DNA of 64,000 bases from Verrucomicrobiaceae bacterium (lineage in GTDB: Bacteria; Verrucomicrobiota; Verrucomicrobiia; Verrucomicrobiales; Verrucomicrobiaceae), in the NCBI GenBank assembly GCA_027484445.1, contig JAIXSY010000007.1, forward strand, positions 109,708 to 173,707, read 5' to 3'. Each line of letters begins with the position of its first letter. Position 1 is the stretch's first letter. The notes beneath the pieces were generated by a model. The model searched no databases. It was not told the origin of the DNA and saw only the letters and a list, made by a program, of their open reading frames with translations. Made by a program: the position numbers and the translations under genes. This document shows, one piece after another, positions 25,010 through 32,912 of this stretch.

Positions 25010-27676
25010 ATGCGTCTGATTGCCTCTGCTTTATCCTTCTCGGTGCTCTTTGCCTGTGCCGGGCCTGTTCTGGCTGCTGAAACAGCGGTCCACAAAGACG
25101 TCAAAGGCAACCCCTCTCCCTGGGGGGAGTGGGTGGAGGCAGATTTTCCCTTTTTTAGCAGTGTGCTGGACTGCCGCGACCTCGGCGAAGGCTTCCCGAA
25201 GGACAATCTGACCCCGCGTGGCCTCATCCTGAACCTCGGCCACAACCTCTGGGCCTGCTTTGACACCGACCTCCTCCGCATCGCCTGCATCTGGGAGAGC
25301 GAGCCCGGCAAACCGCCCGTCAGCGCCGCCGCCCTGGCTCCAGGGTCGTATCACATCGCCGGGCAAAAGACCAAAGACGGCCAGGAAAACCTGCCGAAGC
25401 CGCTGGGGAAGGTCTGGCTGGCAAACGGGATCTACCCCGGCTGGCAGGTGGGGGAGAAACCGAGCTTCACTGACCCTCGTGAGCCTGCGCCGGACAAGGA
25501 GGAGGTGGGGCGGGGGCCTTTAGGCCAGTTTCATGCCATTTCTTCTCAAAGGTCTGTCGGCATCGATTTAGAGTATTCGATTGGCAACGTGAGGATCACG
25601 GAGTGGCTGGCACGAGGTGAGTCTGATGGGAAACATGTGACTCGGTGGTTCCGAATTCCACCTCATCAAGAACCTCTGATCGTACATGCTGGTCACTGCG
25701 ATGATGTTTTGGAAGTGCTTTGTTCGAGTTCCACCGGCCTGAAGATACAGCGTGTGAACGGCTTCCAGTTCGTTGCGTTAAGCCCTACGAGTTCTGATTT
25801 TGAATTCGGCATCAGTATCGGAAAGCACATCAAAGATGGAGAAAGCACTTCTCATCCACACACCGGGGAAAAGGATCCTTTGTGGCCCCAAACCCTCACC
25901 GCCAAAGCCACTCTCTCCACCTCCCCGGAAGCCTACGTCCTCGACTCCATCCCATTGCCGGTGCCGAATCCTTGGAAGCGGAATGTGCGGCTGGCGGACA
26001 TCGCTTTCCTCAATGATCAGGGCGATGCAGCGGGCGTGACCTTTGATGGCGATGTCTGGCTCATCTCCGGCCTGAAGGGCGATCTGGAAAACGTGACGTG
26101 GAAGCGTTTTGCCTCGGGGCTGCACGAGCCGATGAGCATCGTGGTCAGAAAAACTGAAAACGAAAAGCTGAAAGCTGAAATCTTCGTCTTCGACCGCACC
26201 GGCATCTGGAAGCTGGTGGACTCCAACAACGACCACGAGTGCGACCGCTATGAGATGTTCTGCAATCTCCCGGCTCAGACGGCGGAGACGCGGGAGTTTC
26301 CGAACTCGATGAAGCTCGGGCCGGATGGGGCGCTTTACATTTCCAAAGGCGGGCAGGAAGGCACCACGCGTGGCAAGCACAACGGCACGGTCATCAAGGT
26401 CGCGCCGGATGGGAAATCCTTCGAGGTCATCGGCTACGGGCTGCGGCAGCCCTTCATCGGCGTGCATCCGCAGACCGGGCTCGTCACGGCGAGCGATCAG
26501 CAGGGGCATTACGTGCCCTCCACGCCGCTGCACATCATCGGCGGACATCGCTTCTACGGGCACCTGCCCACCATCGCCGAGAAGGAAAAGTATCCCGAAG
26601 CCATCGCCGATCCGCTGACCTGGATTCCGCATCCGGTGAACCCGAGCGGCGTCACGCAGACCTGGCTCGTCGGAGCCAAAATGGGACCGATCAATGACGA
26701 GCTGATCCACATCGGCTACAACCGGCCGGAGCTGTTTCGAGTGCTCATGAACTCGCGCTTTAAGAAACCTCAAGCCGCCGTGATGAGCTTCTGGCGCGAC
26801 TTTGATTTCCCCACACTGAATGCCCATGTGAACCCCGCTGACGGCCAGCTCTACGTCGTCGGTTTCCAAGTCTGGGGCACCATCGCGCCGAAGCTCAGCG
26901 GCCTGGCCCGCCTGCGCTACACGGACAAACCCCGTGTGCTGCTGAAGGAACTGACGCCCACGGACAAAGGCGTGCTGTTGCGCTTCAATGCCAAGCTCGA
27001 TCCCAAGCTCGCCACCGATCCCGCCAGCTACAGTGCCGAGCGTTGGAACTACAAACGCACACCGGAGTATGGCAGCCCGCATCTGAAGCTGGATGGCAGC
27101 GCCGGGCAGGAATTCATGACCGCCAGCAGCGCTTATCTGAGTGAGGACGGCATGAGCGTGCTCGTCGGCTTTCCTGACATGAAAGGCGGCGTCAGCCAGA
27201 TGCGCCTCGGCTGGGGCCTGAAGAGTGCCGACGGCCTGAAAGCCGAAAACACCGCCTATTTCACCCCCTGGGAACTCGCCAGCTTCGACTCGGTGAAGGA
27301 AGGTTTTGGCAAGATCAGCGTCGATCTCACCCCACGTGCCGCTGTCGCCGTCGCCACGATGAAGCCGACCGCTGAGGAAGGCGCGAGGCTTTACCAGATG
27401 TTTGGCTGCATGGCCTGCCACAGCACGGATGGCAGCCTCGTCGGCAAAGTCGGCCCAAGCTGGAAAGGACTCTTCGGCAGCGAGCGCGAGATCGCCAAAG
27501 GCATGAAGGGCAAGGTCAAAGCCGACGCCGCCTACCTGCGCGAGTCCATTGTGAATCCGAGCGCGAAGGTGGTGAAGGGCTTCGAGAAGTTCGACACCGG
27601 CATGCCGATTTACGCGGGCATCCTGAACGATGCCCAGATCGAGAGCCTGATCCTCTACATCAAGACGCTGAAGTGA
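25010..27676 (+). CDS. Secreted PVC-type c-type cytochrome / beta-propeller protein
   Basis: An 888-residue protein with signal peptide MRLIASALSFSVLFACAGPVLAAE. Residues about 30-300 form the DUF6797-like N-terminal domain (WGEWVEADFPFFSSVLDCRDLGEGF). Residues 340-700 form a six-bladed propeller of the membrane-bound dehydrogenase type (FPNSMKLGPDGALYISKGGQEG, GYGLRQPFIGVHPQTG). Residues 800-888 hold a c-type cytochrome with the haem site CMACH (RLYQMFGCMACHSTDGSLVGKVGPSWKGLFG) and the Met-type region near MPIYAGILND. It is a periplasmic redox protein, probably an electron-transferring sugar dehydrogenase-like protein; the substrate is unknown. The ATG at 25010 was chosen for the signal peptide; upstream open frame runs into the REP region. 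Two oddities: an AT-richer patch at about 25525-25860 and a heptamer repeat at 26152-26179. Confidence 0.88.
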   Translation: MRLIASALSFSVLFACAGPVLAAETAVHKDVKGNPSPWGEWVEADFPFFSSVLDCRDLGEGFPKDNLTPRGLILNLGHNLWACFDTDLLRIACIWESEPGKPPVSAAALAPGSYHIAGQKTKDGQENLPKPLGKVWLANGIYPGWQVGEKPSFTDPREPAPDKEEVGRGPLGQFHAISSQRSVGIDLEYSIGNVRITEWLARGESDGKHVTRWFRIPPHQEPLIVHAGHCDDVLEVLCSSSTGLKIQRVNGFQFVALSPTSSDFEFGISIGKHIKDGESTSHPHTGEKDPLWPQTLTAKATLSTSPEAYVLDSIPLPVPNPWKRNVRLADIAFLNDQGDAAGVTFDGDVWLISGLKGDLENVTWKRFASGLHEPMSIVVRKTENEKLKAEIFVFDRTGIWKLVDSNNDHECDRYEMFCNLPAQTAETREFPNSMKLGPDGALYISKGGQEGTTRGKHNGTVIKVAPDGKSFEVIGYGLRQPFIGVHPQTGLVTASDQQGHYVPSTPLHIIGGHRFYGHLPTIAEKEKYPEAIADPLTWIPHPVNPSGVTQTWLVGAKMGPINDELIHIGYNRPELFRVLMNSRFKKPQAAVMSFWRDFDFPTLNAHVNPADGQLYVVGFQVWGTIAPKLSGLARLRYTDKPRVLLKELTPTDKGVLLRFNAKLDPKLATDPASYSAERWNYKRTPEYGSPHLKLDGSAGQEFMTASSAYLSEDGMSVLVGFPDMKGGVSQMRLGWGLKSADGLKAENTAYFTPWELASFDSVKEGFGKISVDLTPRAAVAVATMKPTAEEGARLYQMFGCMACHSTDGSLVGKVGPSWKGLFGSEREIAKGMKGKVKADAAYLRESIVNPSAKVVKGFEKFDTGMPIYAGILNDAQIESLILYIKTLK
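26152..26179 (+). repeat. In-frame heptanucleotide tandem repeat, 4 units
   Basis: Four heptamers AACTGAA, AACGAAA, AGCTGAA, AGCTGAA lie in tandem inside the cytochrome/propeller gene. They encode the charged linker RKTENEKLKAEI between propeller strands. The bases are AT-rich against a GC-rich background, which suggests insertion or slippage expansion. Confidence 0.75.
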
Positions 27677-27689
27677 GCCCGAGTGGTTT

Positions 27690-29084
27690 TTACACCTCTT
27701 GAAGTCGCATGTTGAGAGCCGTCCAGCCAAGCAGGAGCCACATCATGACCTGATGGCCTTGAATCAGCCAGGGGTTCGCGCCACGGCGTCGTGCCCGGCT
27801 GACAAGGGCCTCTCCTGCCCAGGCAAGGCTGAGGGCAATGGGCAAAATGAGCGCGCGTGCGTAACGCACCGGCAGCACCTGGGCATCCCAGCAGGCTGTG
27901 ATCAGGCAGCCAAGGAGCGCCGTGAGCGTGAAAAGAACCACGGTCGCGGTCTCGGGGTGCAGCTTTTGTCCTGCGTGACTGGCCGCAGCGACACCAGTTT
28001 GTAGCAAAATGGCCAGCAAAAGCACCAGTGCCAACATGCCTGCTAGAGGCGGCAGTGCGCCTGCCATGGGGCGGGTGAGCAGCCAAGCCCCACGCCGCAG
28101 TCGCTCTAAAATGTGCGGTAGGCTCTCGGTGGAGAGCGTGTTCGTCATGCTCGGGCGATCCAGCACTGGCACGCGCTGTAGGCTCTCGGCATCCCGATGA
28201 CTTTCCATCCAGTCTTGGGCCGATTTTGCATCCGAGAGCCAGCGTGCATGGTCAGCGTGGGTGAAAAACGCATCACCAAAGCGCTGGTGAGCCTCTGAGA
28301 GACGCGGTCCCGCCACGACGAGAAAGGAGGCGACGAGCATCAGCGAGCCTAGCCAATGATTTCGCCAAAGCCAGAGTGAACGACGTGGCTGCACGGCAAA
28401 ATGTGCAGCAGCCCAGCCCCAGAGAGCACGGAGAGTAGCCACCATCAAAAACACGAGGATGATGGGCAGGACAAGTCTTGCCTCGCTGAGCCAAGCCACC
28501 GCTCCGATGCCGCCGATGGCCGCATAGACCCAAAGGGAGTTTTGCCGCATGGCTTGAAGGCAGGCTAGCCAGAGAATAACGAGTGTGATCTGGTGAAGAC
28601 TTTCTCCGGTGAAGTAAGGCAACACCGGCAAGAGCCCATGAATGGCCCCCATGAGCACCACCCAGAGTGCGGCTGGTAGGGAAAAAAGGCGTGCGCAAAT
28701 GATGCCGAGCAGCAGCAAGAATCCGCCTGCCATGCCGAGCCGGAACAGGCCGGTGCCCTGCATTACATTCATCAGATCCGTGCCATCTCCCATCCAGGCT
28801 GCCATCCAGGGCCAAAGCGGCTGCACGAGGCCATCTGTGCGGTGTGGAATCATGCGCCGGAGAGGTTGAGAAAAGCTCAGGGTAAAGTCCGGGTCGAGAT
28901 CGGCCTGCGTCATCGACATCAGCTCCAGGTTTTGCATTTCCACCTGAGTCAGTCGGTCGGGGCTACGATGCTGAATCTGCGGCACGGCACGCGCGGCGAA
29001 TAAACCCAGGATGATCCCCAGCGAGATGACCACCGCGAGGCTGCGTAGCCAAGGCAAGCGATGGAACAAGGGAGCAAAAGCCAT
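27690..29084 (-). CDS. Polytopic membrane protein, possibly GT-C glycosyltransferase-like
   Basis: A 464-residue integral membrane protein with about ten hydrophobic helices, starting with one at residues 14-32 (SLAVVISLGIILGLFAARA). A hydrophilic loop with an acidic pair (TQVEMQNLELMSMTQADLDPDF) follows the first helix, as in GT-C fold glycosyltransferases such as the ArnT/PMT group. The later layout (helices at about 115-210, 245-262, then a soluble segment, then helices from 345) also fits, but no conserved family motif is certain, so this is only a suggestion. The gene is convergent with the cytochrome gene, 13 bases apart, and sits 86 bases downstream of the pectate lyase stop on the same strand. 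Confidence 0.75.
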   Translation of the reverse strand: MAFAPLFHRLPWLRSLAVVISLGIILGLFAARAVPQIQHRSPDRLTQVEMQNLELMSMTQADLDPDFTLSFSQPLRRMIPHRTDGLVQPLWPWMAAWMGDGTDLMNVMQGTGLFRLGMAGGFLLLLGIICARLFSLPAALWVVLMGAIHGLLPVLPYFTGESLHQITLVILWLACLQAMRQNSLWVYAAIGGIGAVAWLSEARLVLPIILVFLMVATLRALWGWAAAHFAVQPRRSLWLWRNHWLGSLMLVASFLVVAGPRLSEAHQRFGDAFFTHADHARWLSDAKSAQDWMESHRDAESLQRVPVLDRPSMTNTLSTESLPHILERLRRGAWLLTRPMAGALPPLAGMLALVLLLAILLQTGVAAASHAGQKLHPETATVVLFTLTALLGCLITACWDAQVLPVRYARALILPIALSLAWAGEALVSRARRRGANPWLIQGHQVMMWLLLGWTALNMRLQEV

Positions 29085-29170
29085 GGAGAAAGGTTATGCC
29101 TGAAAGACGAATTTTCAGGACTCTTCAACCCGAATTCCTGACTCGAGGTTAGGAATTCTTGTCGATTGCT

Positions 29171-30625
29171 CTACTGGCGCAGCTTGGCAAAGGCCTCCCC
29201 ACCACGTCGAGCTCCCTCAAGGTAGCGGGCGAGGGCCATGAGCTGCTTCGTGATCAGGCTTGCATCGATTTCATCACCCTCGATCCAGATGCCTTCGTGA
29301 GTTTGGCTTTTCAAAGCGCTGTTCACCTTGCTAGCCACACTCTTGGCTTGGCTGGCCCAGCTCTTTTCGCTGCTGGGTGCGCTGCGTTTTTGCAGTAACT
29401 TTTCCCGTGGCTGTAGCAGCTGCTCTTTGAACTTGGCTAGATCACGGCTGATGTGGTCGAGCTTGAATCCATAGTGAGTCGGCAAGTTGTCATCTGCATA
29501 GGTCAGTTCGTAGCTATCTTTGACAAAGTAGAGCGGGCGGTTGGTGCGCAGTTCATAAAAGCGAGCGTAGAGCCCTCCAGGCAGGCTGGATCGTTCATAC
29601 CAAGCCAGAGCAGCCGAGAGAGGCTTGAGGTATTTCGCTTCTCCAGTGATGACATGCAGCAGATGCAAGGTTTCCATGGCTCCCAGGCTTTCGCCTCCGG
29701 TCACGCAGGGGGGTTCAAATTTGCGTGCCCAGACGGGTTCCATCTCAGCGTTGTATTGCTGTGCCCAGACTGGCTGTGGCTCGGGCATTTGAGCCAGGAT
29801 CAGAAAGTCACCGCCTTTTTTTGCACTCGCGAGGTAGCGCTCGTCTCCCATCAGCTCATGCGCGCGCAGGAGCAACTCCACCGCGCGTTGGTGGTTGCCA
29901 TCGTTGAGCGTGTAGTAGGTCGTGTACTTCTCCTTGGGCCATTGGCGTGACCAATCGGAGGGATAGCGTGCCGGTTTCACGGGTGTGTTGGGGTCTGCTG
30001 GGCCGCTGAATTGCTGGGGCCATGCTCCATTCGGGTATTGAGCTGCGATCAGGCTATCGAGCCCGAATTTCACGGCCTCTTGCAGCACCGTATCTTCTTT
30101 GCATTCAGGCAGGTGAGCTAGCTCCAGCAGGAATAGCAGCGCGGATTGGGTTTTGTTGTCATCCAGCGTGCTCGTGTTTTGGCGTTTGCCGGCGTCGCGA
30201 TCTCCCGCTAGCTGGGCTTGGTGAAGCCATCGCCTGGCTGCTTTTTCTGGGGCAAAATCAAAGTCATCCGTCCAGCCACCGCTGGCCAGTTGGCAGGAGA
30301 TCAGGGCCTTGCCTGCGGCTTTCGCAGCCTCCAGGAATTGGCTGTCGCCACTCGCTTGCCAAGCTTTGACCATGGCCAAGCCGAGGGTGGTGGTGCCTGG
30401 AGGCTGGATCGAGATGACGGTTCTGGATTGGCTGTGCTCTGTGATGCCATGAGCCAAGTCGCGTGGCCAAGCAGAGGCATATCCCCCCTGCACCGCGAGC
30501 TTGCTCGTGCAGAAGCTCGTGGCCTTTTTCATCGCCTTTAGCACAGCGACGGGGTCGGGCAGGGAATCCTCTGCGAGGGCGGTCAAGGGCGCGGCGATGA
30601 GCAGTAGGGTGCGAAGGGTCTTCAT
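29171..30625 (-). CDS. Secreted pectate lyase, PL10-type
   Basis: A 484-residue protein with signal peptide MKTLRTLLLIAAPLTALAE. The PL10 (pectate lyase 10) alpha-barrel is recognisable by TLDDNKTQSALLFLLELA near residue 165, NGAWPQQFSGPADP near 205, YTLNDGNHQRAVELLLRAHEL, and QYNAEMEPVWARKFEPPCVTGGES near 315-340. The family cleaves polygalacturonate by beta-elimination with calcium. The N-terminal region also contains GGYASAWPRDLAHG, common in PVC members, and the C-terminal 90 residues form a helical extension with Lys/Ser-rich linker. It acts outside the cytoplasm, probably in plant-polysaccharide use. The ATG at 30625 was chosen for the signal peptide. No other pectin genes are nearby. 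Confidence 0.85.
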   Translation of the reverse strand: MKTLRTLLLIAAPLTALAEDSLPDPVAVLKAMKKATSFCTSKLAVQGGYASAWPRDLAHGITEHSQSRTVISIQPPGTTTLGLAMVKAWQASGDSQFLEAAKAAGKALISCQLASGGWTDDFDFAPEKAARRWLHQAQLAGDRDAGKRQNTSTLDDNKTQSALLFLLELAHLPECKEDTVLQEAVKFGLDSLIAAQYPNGAWPQQFSGPADPNTPVKPARYPSDWSRQWPKEKYTTYYTLNDGNHQRAVELLLRAHELMGDERYLASAKKGGDFLILAQMPEPQPVWAQQYNAEMEPVWARKFEPPCVTGGESLGAMETLHLLHVITGEAKYLKPLSAALAWYERSSLPGGLYARFYELRTNRPLYFVKDSYELTYADDNLPTHYGFKLDHISRDLAKFKEQLLQPREKLLQKRSAPSSEKSWASQAKSVASKVNSALKSQTHEGIWIEGDEIDASLITKQLMALARYLEGARRGGEAFAKLRQ

Positions 30626-30691
30626 GAGAAAAAAGCGACGCACTGGCAAACGCAAGGTGGCTGGGTTTGCTTTCGCCGGAACAGAAAGACC

Positions 30692-31867
30692 TCAGCTGTC
30701 TTCCTTGCCCTGGGAAGAAGCGCTGCGGCTGCCAGCGCCGATGGTGATGCGCTTCTCAGGGATGGGAGATTCAATGATGCCTTCGGAGGTTTCTTGCTTC
30801 AGCCGCAGTTGTCCGCAAGCCGCTGCGATGTCGTGCCCTTTTTCCAACCGTAGGGTCGCAGTGACACCGCCCGCCTCGAGCGTGTCACGAAAGGCGATGC
30901 ACTGTGCCTCACTAGGCCGCACCCAGGGTAGTCCATCGACTGTGTTGTAGGGGATCAGGTTCACCCGTGCATCAATGGCGCGTGCACGTTTGGCGAGCAG
31001 TCGTGCCTGCTCCAGCATGTCGTTCACGCCTTGGATCAAAATGTATTCCAGGGTGATGCGCTGCTTTCTTTTGGAGCGCCAGTATTGCAGGGCTTCGAAG
31101 AGTTCGGTGATGTTGTGCTTGTGGTTCACCGGCATGATCTGGCTGCGCACTTCATCGCTGGCACCATGCAGGGAGATGGCGAGGCGGATCTGTAGAGGAA
31201 AATCGGCGAGTTTTTTGATCTGTGGGGCCAGTCCGCTGGTGCTGACCGTCATGTGGCGTGCGCCGATGCCGATGCCCCACTCCGCATTCAAGATTTCGAT
31301 CGCTTTGACCAAATGGCTGAAATTGGCGAGGGGCTCCCCCATGCCCATGAAGACCAGATTGTCCACCCGGTCTTGGGCATGGGCCTCGGCCTGCACGATT
31401 TGCTCGACGATTTCTCCAGCGCTGAGGTTGCGCGTGAAGCCGGCGAGTCCGCTGGCGCAAAATTTGCAGTCGTAGGCACAGCCGACCTGACTGGACACGC
31501 AGAGCGTTAGGCGGTCCGAGCGTCCGCCGTAAAGTGCAGGATTGGCCGGGATCAGCACCGTCTCCACGTAACGACCGTCGTGCAGCTTCAGCAGGAGCTT
31601 GCGAGTGGTATCTGCCGATCCGGTGCTGCGTGCTAGGACCATGCTGCGAGTGAGGAATCGCTCGCTCAGTGCCTGCCGCAGCGGTTTGGACAGGCTTGAC
31701 ATGGACTCCACATCCGTGGCGCGTTTTTTGAAGATCCATTCGACGATCTGTTTCGCTCGAAAAGCGGGCTCGCCGAGGCTGCGCACGATTTCAGCCACTT
31801 CCTCAGGAGTGATTCCGAGCAGTGAGAGGCGGTCAGCGGCAGGGCGGGATGGGCTGGGCTGGCTCAT
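30692..31867 (-). CDS. rlmN: Dual-specificity 23S rRNA/tRNA (adenine-C2)-methyltransferase RlmN
   Basis: A 391-residue radical SAM enzyme that methylates C2 of A2503 in 23S rRNA and, in some bacteria, A37 in tRNAs. The radical SAM cluster is CAYDCKFC within SSQVGCAYDCKFCASGLAGF. Other landmarks are FMGMGEPLAN, STSGLAPQI, LAISLHGASDEVRSQIMPVN and the ending GVTATLRLEKGHDIAAACGQL, which carries the second catalytic Cys near residue 360. The N-terminal AFRAKQIVEWIFKK helix region is also standard. The 30-residue C-terminal extension is not conserved in appearance. The ATG at 31867 was chosen by alignment with family N-termini; the frame extends further without support. It is 11 bases after a small membrane protein gene and likely co-transcribed with it. 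Confidence 0.95.
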   Translation of the reverse strand: MSQPSPSRPAADRLSLLGITPEEVAEIVRSLGEPAFRAKQIVEWIFKKRATDVESMSSLSKPLRQALSERFLTRSMVLARSTGSADTTRKLLLKLHDGRYVETVLIPANPALYGGRSDRLTLCVSSQVGCAYDCKFCASGLAGFTRNLSAGEIVEQIVQAEAHAQDRVDNLVFMGMGEPLANFSHLVKAIEILNAEWGIGIGARHMTVSTSGLAPQIKKLADFPLQIRLAISLHGASDEVRSQIMPVNHKHNITELFEALQYWRSKRKQRITLEYILIQGVNDMLEQARLLAKRARAIDARVNLIPYNTVDGLPWVRPSEAQCIAFRDTLEAGGVTATLRLEKGHDIAAACGQLRLKQETSEGIIESPIPEKRITIGAGSRSASSQGKEDS

Positions 31868-31878
31868 CGGCGGCAGGA

Positions 31879-32262
31879 TCACTCGGCGTGGAAAGCGCGG
31901 ATGACTTCTTTGACCCTGGGGATGCCTTTGCCGTCCTTGGCAAAAATGACTTTCCGCTCGTGATAAAATTGGGTCAGCCCCTTGGGCAGCGCATAGAGCC
32001 ACTCGGTGTCATTGTTGCGGCGCTCAAAGGGCACGCCGAGGTGCTGAAACACTTCCTGGCCACCCATGCCTGGTTTTACCAGCGCAAAGTGCCGGTCCGT
32101 GTATTTCATGGCGTAGCGTGTGCTTGATTGAAGAAAGTGACGTGTGGCCTCAACGGCTTCATTCACCGGATAGCCGTAGCTGAGGATGTAATAGCCGAGG
32201 ATCAACGCAGGCATGCCGACGATCGCCAGGGGAGTGAAGAGGTACCAATTTTTGCGGAACAT
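31879..32262 (-). CDS. Small single-span membrane protein, BamE-like motif
   Basis: A 127-residue protein. Residues 8-30 (LFTPLAIVGMPALILGYYILSYG) form one membrane helix, followed by a short soluble domain with HFALVKPGMGGQEVFQHLGVPFERRNNDTEWLY. The phrase with GM..EV...LG.P resembles the core of the SmpA/OmlA (BamE) fold, but the protein lacks a lipobox and the match is only suggestive. The start at 32262 places the helix at the N-terminus. It precedes rlmN by 11 bases and is divergent from the cytochrome lipoprotein gene. Confidence 0.7.
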   Translation of the reverse strand: MFRKNWYLFTPLAIVGMPALILGYYILSYGYPVNEAVEATRHFLQSSTRYAMKYTDRHFALVKPGMGGQEVFQHLGVPFERRNNDTEWLYALPKGLTQFYHERKVIFAKDGKGIPRVKEVIRAFHAE

Positions 32263-32423
32263 AGATCGAAACGAGTGGTCTGAAGAGTCCCGCAGCCGCT
32301 GCCTGCCTGCAAGAAGCAAATCCATGTCCAGGAGGAGTTCCAGCGCTCATGAACCGCAGCATTCGTGCAGCTCAGGGCAAGACTGTGATTGTCGCTTTCA
32401 CAAGGCGTGCCTAGATTGGGTGG

Positions 32424-32885
32424 ATGAAACTTCATTTCTCTGCCATGGGCTTAGCTACCTTGATCGTCGGTTGTGCCGCTCCCGACTCAGGGAGTGAGAC
32501 GAGGCTGCCTGGTCGCAATGTTTTATCAGAGGCTCAACTCCGTGTTGCGCGTGAGGGCCGCGTGAGTTTCACCGATCATGTGAAACCAGTTTTGGAGGCC
32601 AAGTGCGCGATGTGCCACAATGCGAAGGCCCAACCTGGGAGAATGAGTCTCGCTAGCCAAGCCGAGGCGATCCAAACGGGCACGCTGGGAAGCTGGATCA
32701 TCCCTGGGAAACCGGATCAGAGCCGATTTCTCAGCCAACTGGAATCTGGTCACCAGGGCGTGAAAGCCATGCCGCCGGTCGGAGAGGTCTTGACGCCTGA
32801 AGAGCGACTTTTGCTGCGTAAATGGATCGCCCAAGGCGCTGCCTGGCCTGCAGGCCAGTTGGGTCGATTGGCTATTGCACCATGA
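32424..32885 (+). CDS. Small c-type cytochrome lipoprotein (planctomycete cytochrome C domain)
   Basis: A 153-residue protein. The N-terminus MKLHFSAMGLATLIVGCAAP has a lipobox-like LIVGC, so it is probably lipid-anchored at C17. The body VSFTDHVKPVLEAKCAMCHNAKAQPGRMSL holds a haem-binding CAMCH, followed by SRFLSQLESGHQGVKAMPPVGEVLTPEERLLLRKWIAQGAAWP, the ending of the PSCyt1/planctomycete cytochrome C domain, with the likely axial Met in AMPP. It would transfer electrons at the envelope. It is followed by the OppA-type gene after 27 bases and may be co-transcribed with it, although a functional link is not obvious. Confidence 0.88.
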   Translation: MKLHFSAMGLATLIVGCAAPDSGSETRLPGRNVLSEAQLRVAREGRVSFTDHVKPVLEAKCAMCHNAKAQPGRMSLASQAEAIQTGTLGSWIIPGKPDQSRFLSQLESGHQGVKAMPPVGEVLTPEERLLLRKWIAQGAAWPAGQLGRLAIAP

Positions 32886-32912
32886 GTCTCCGCGATGTGC
32901 TTTTTTGATCTC

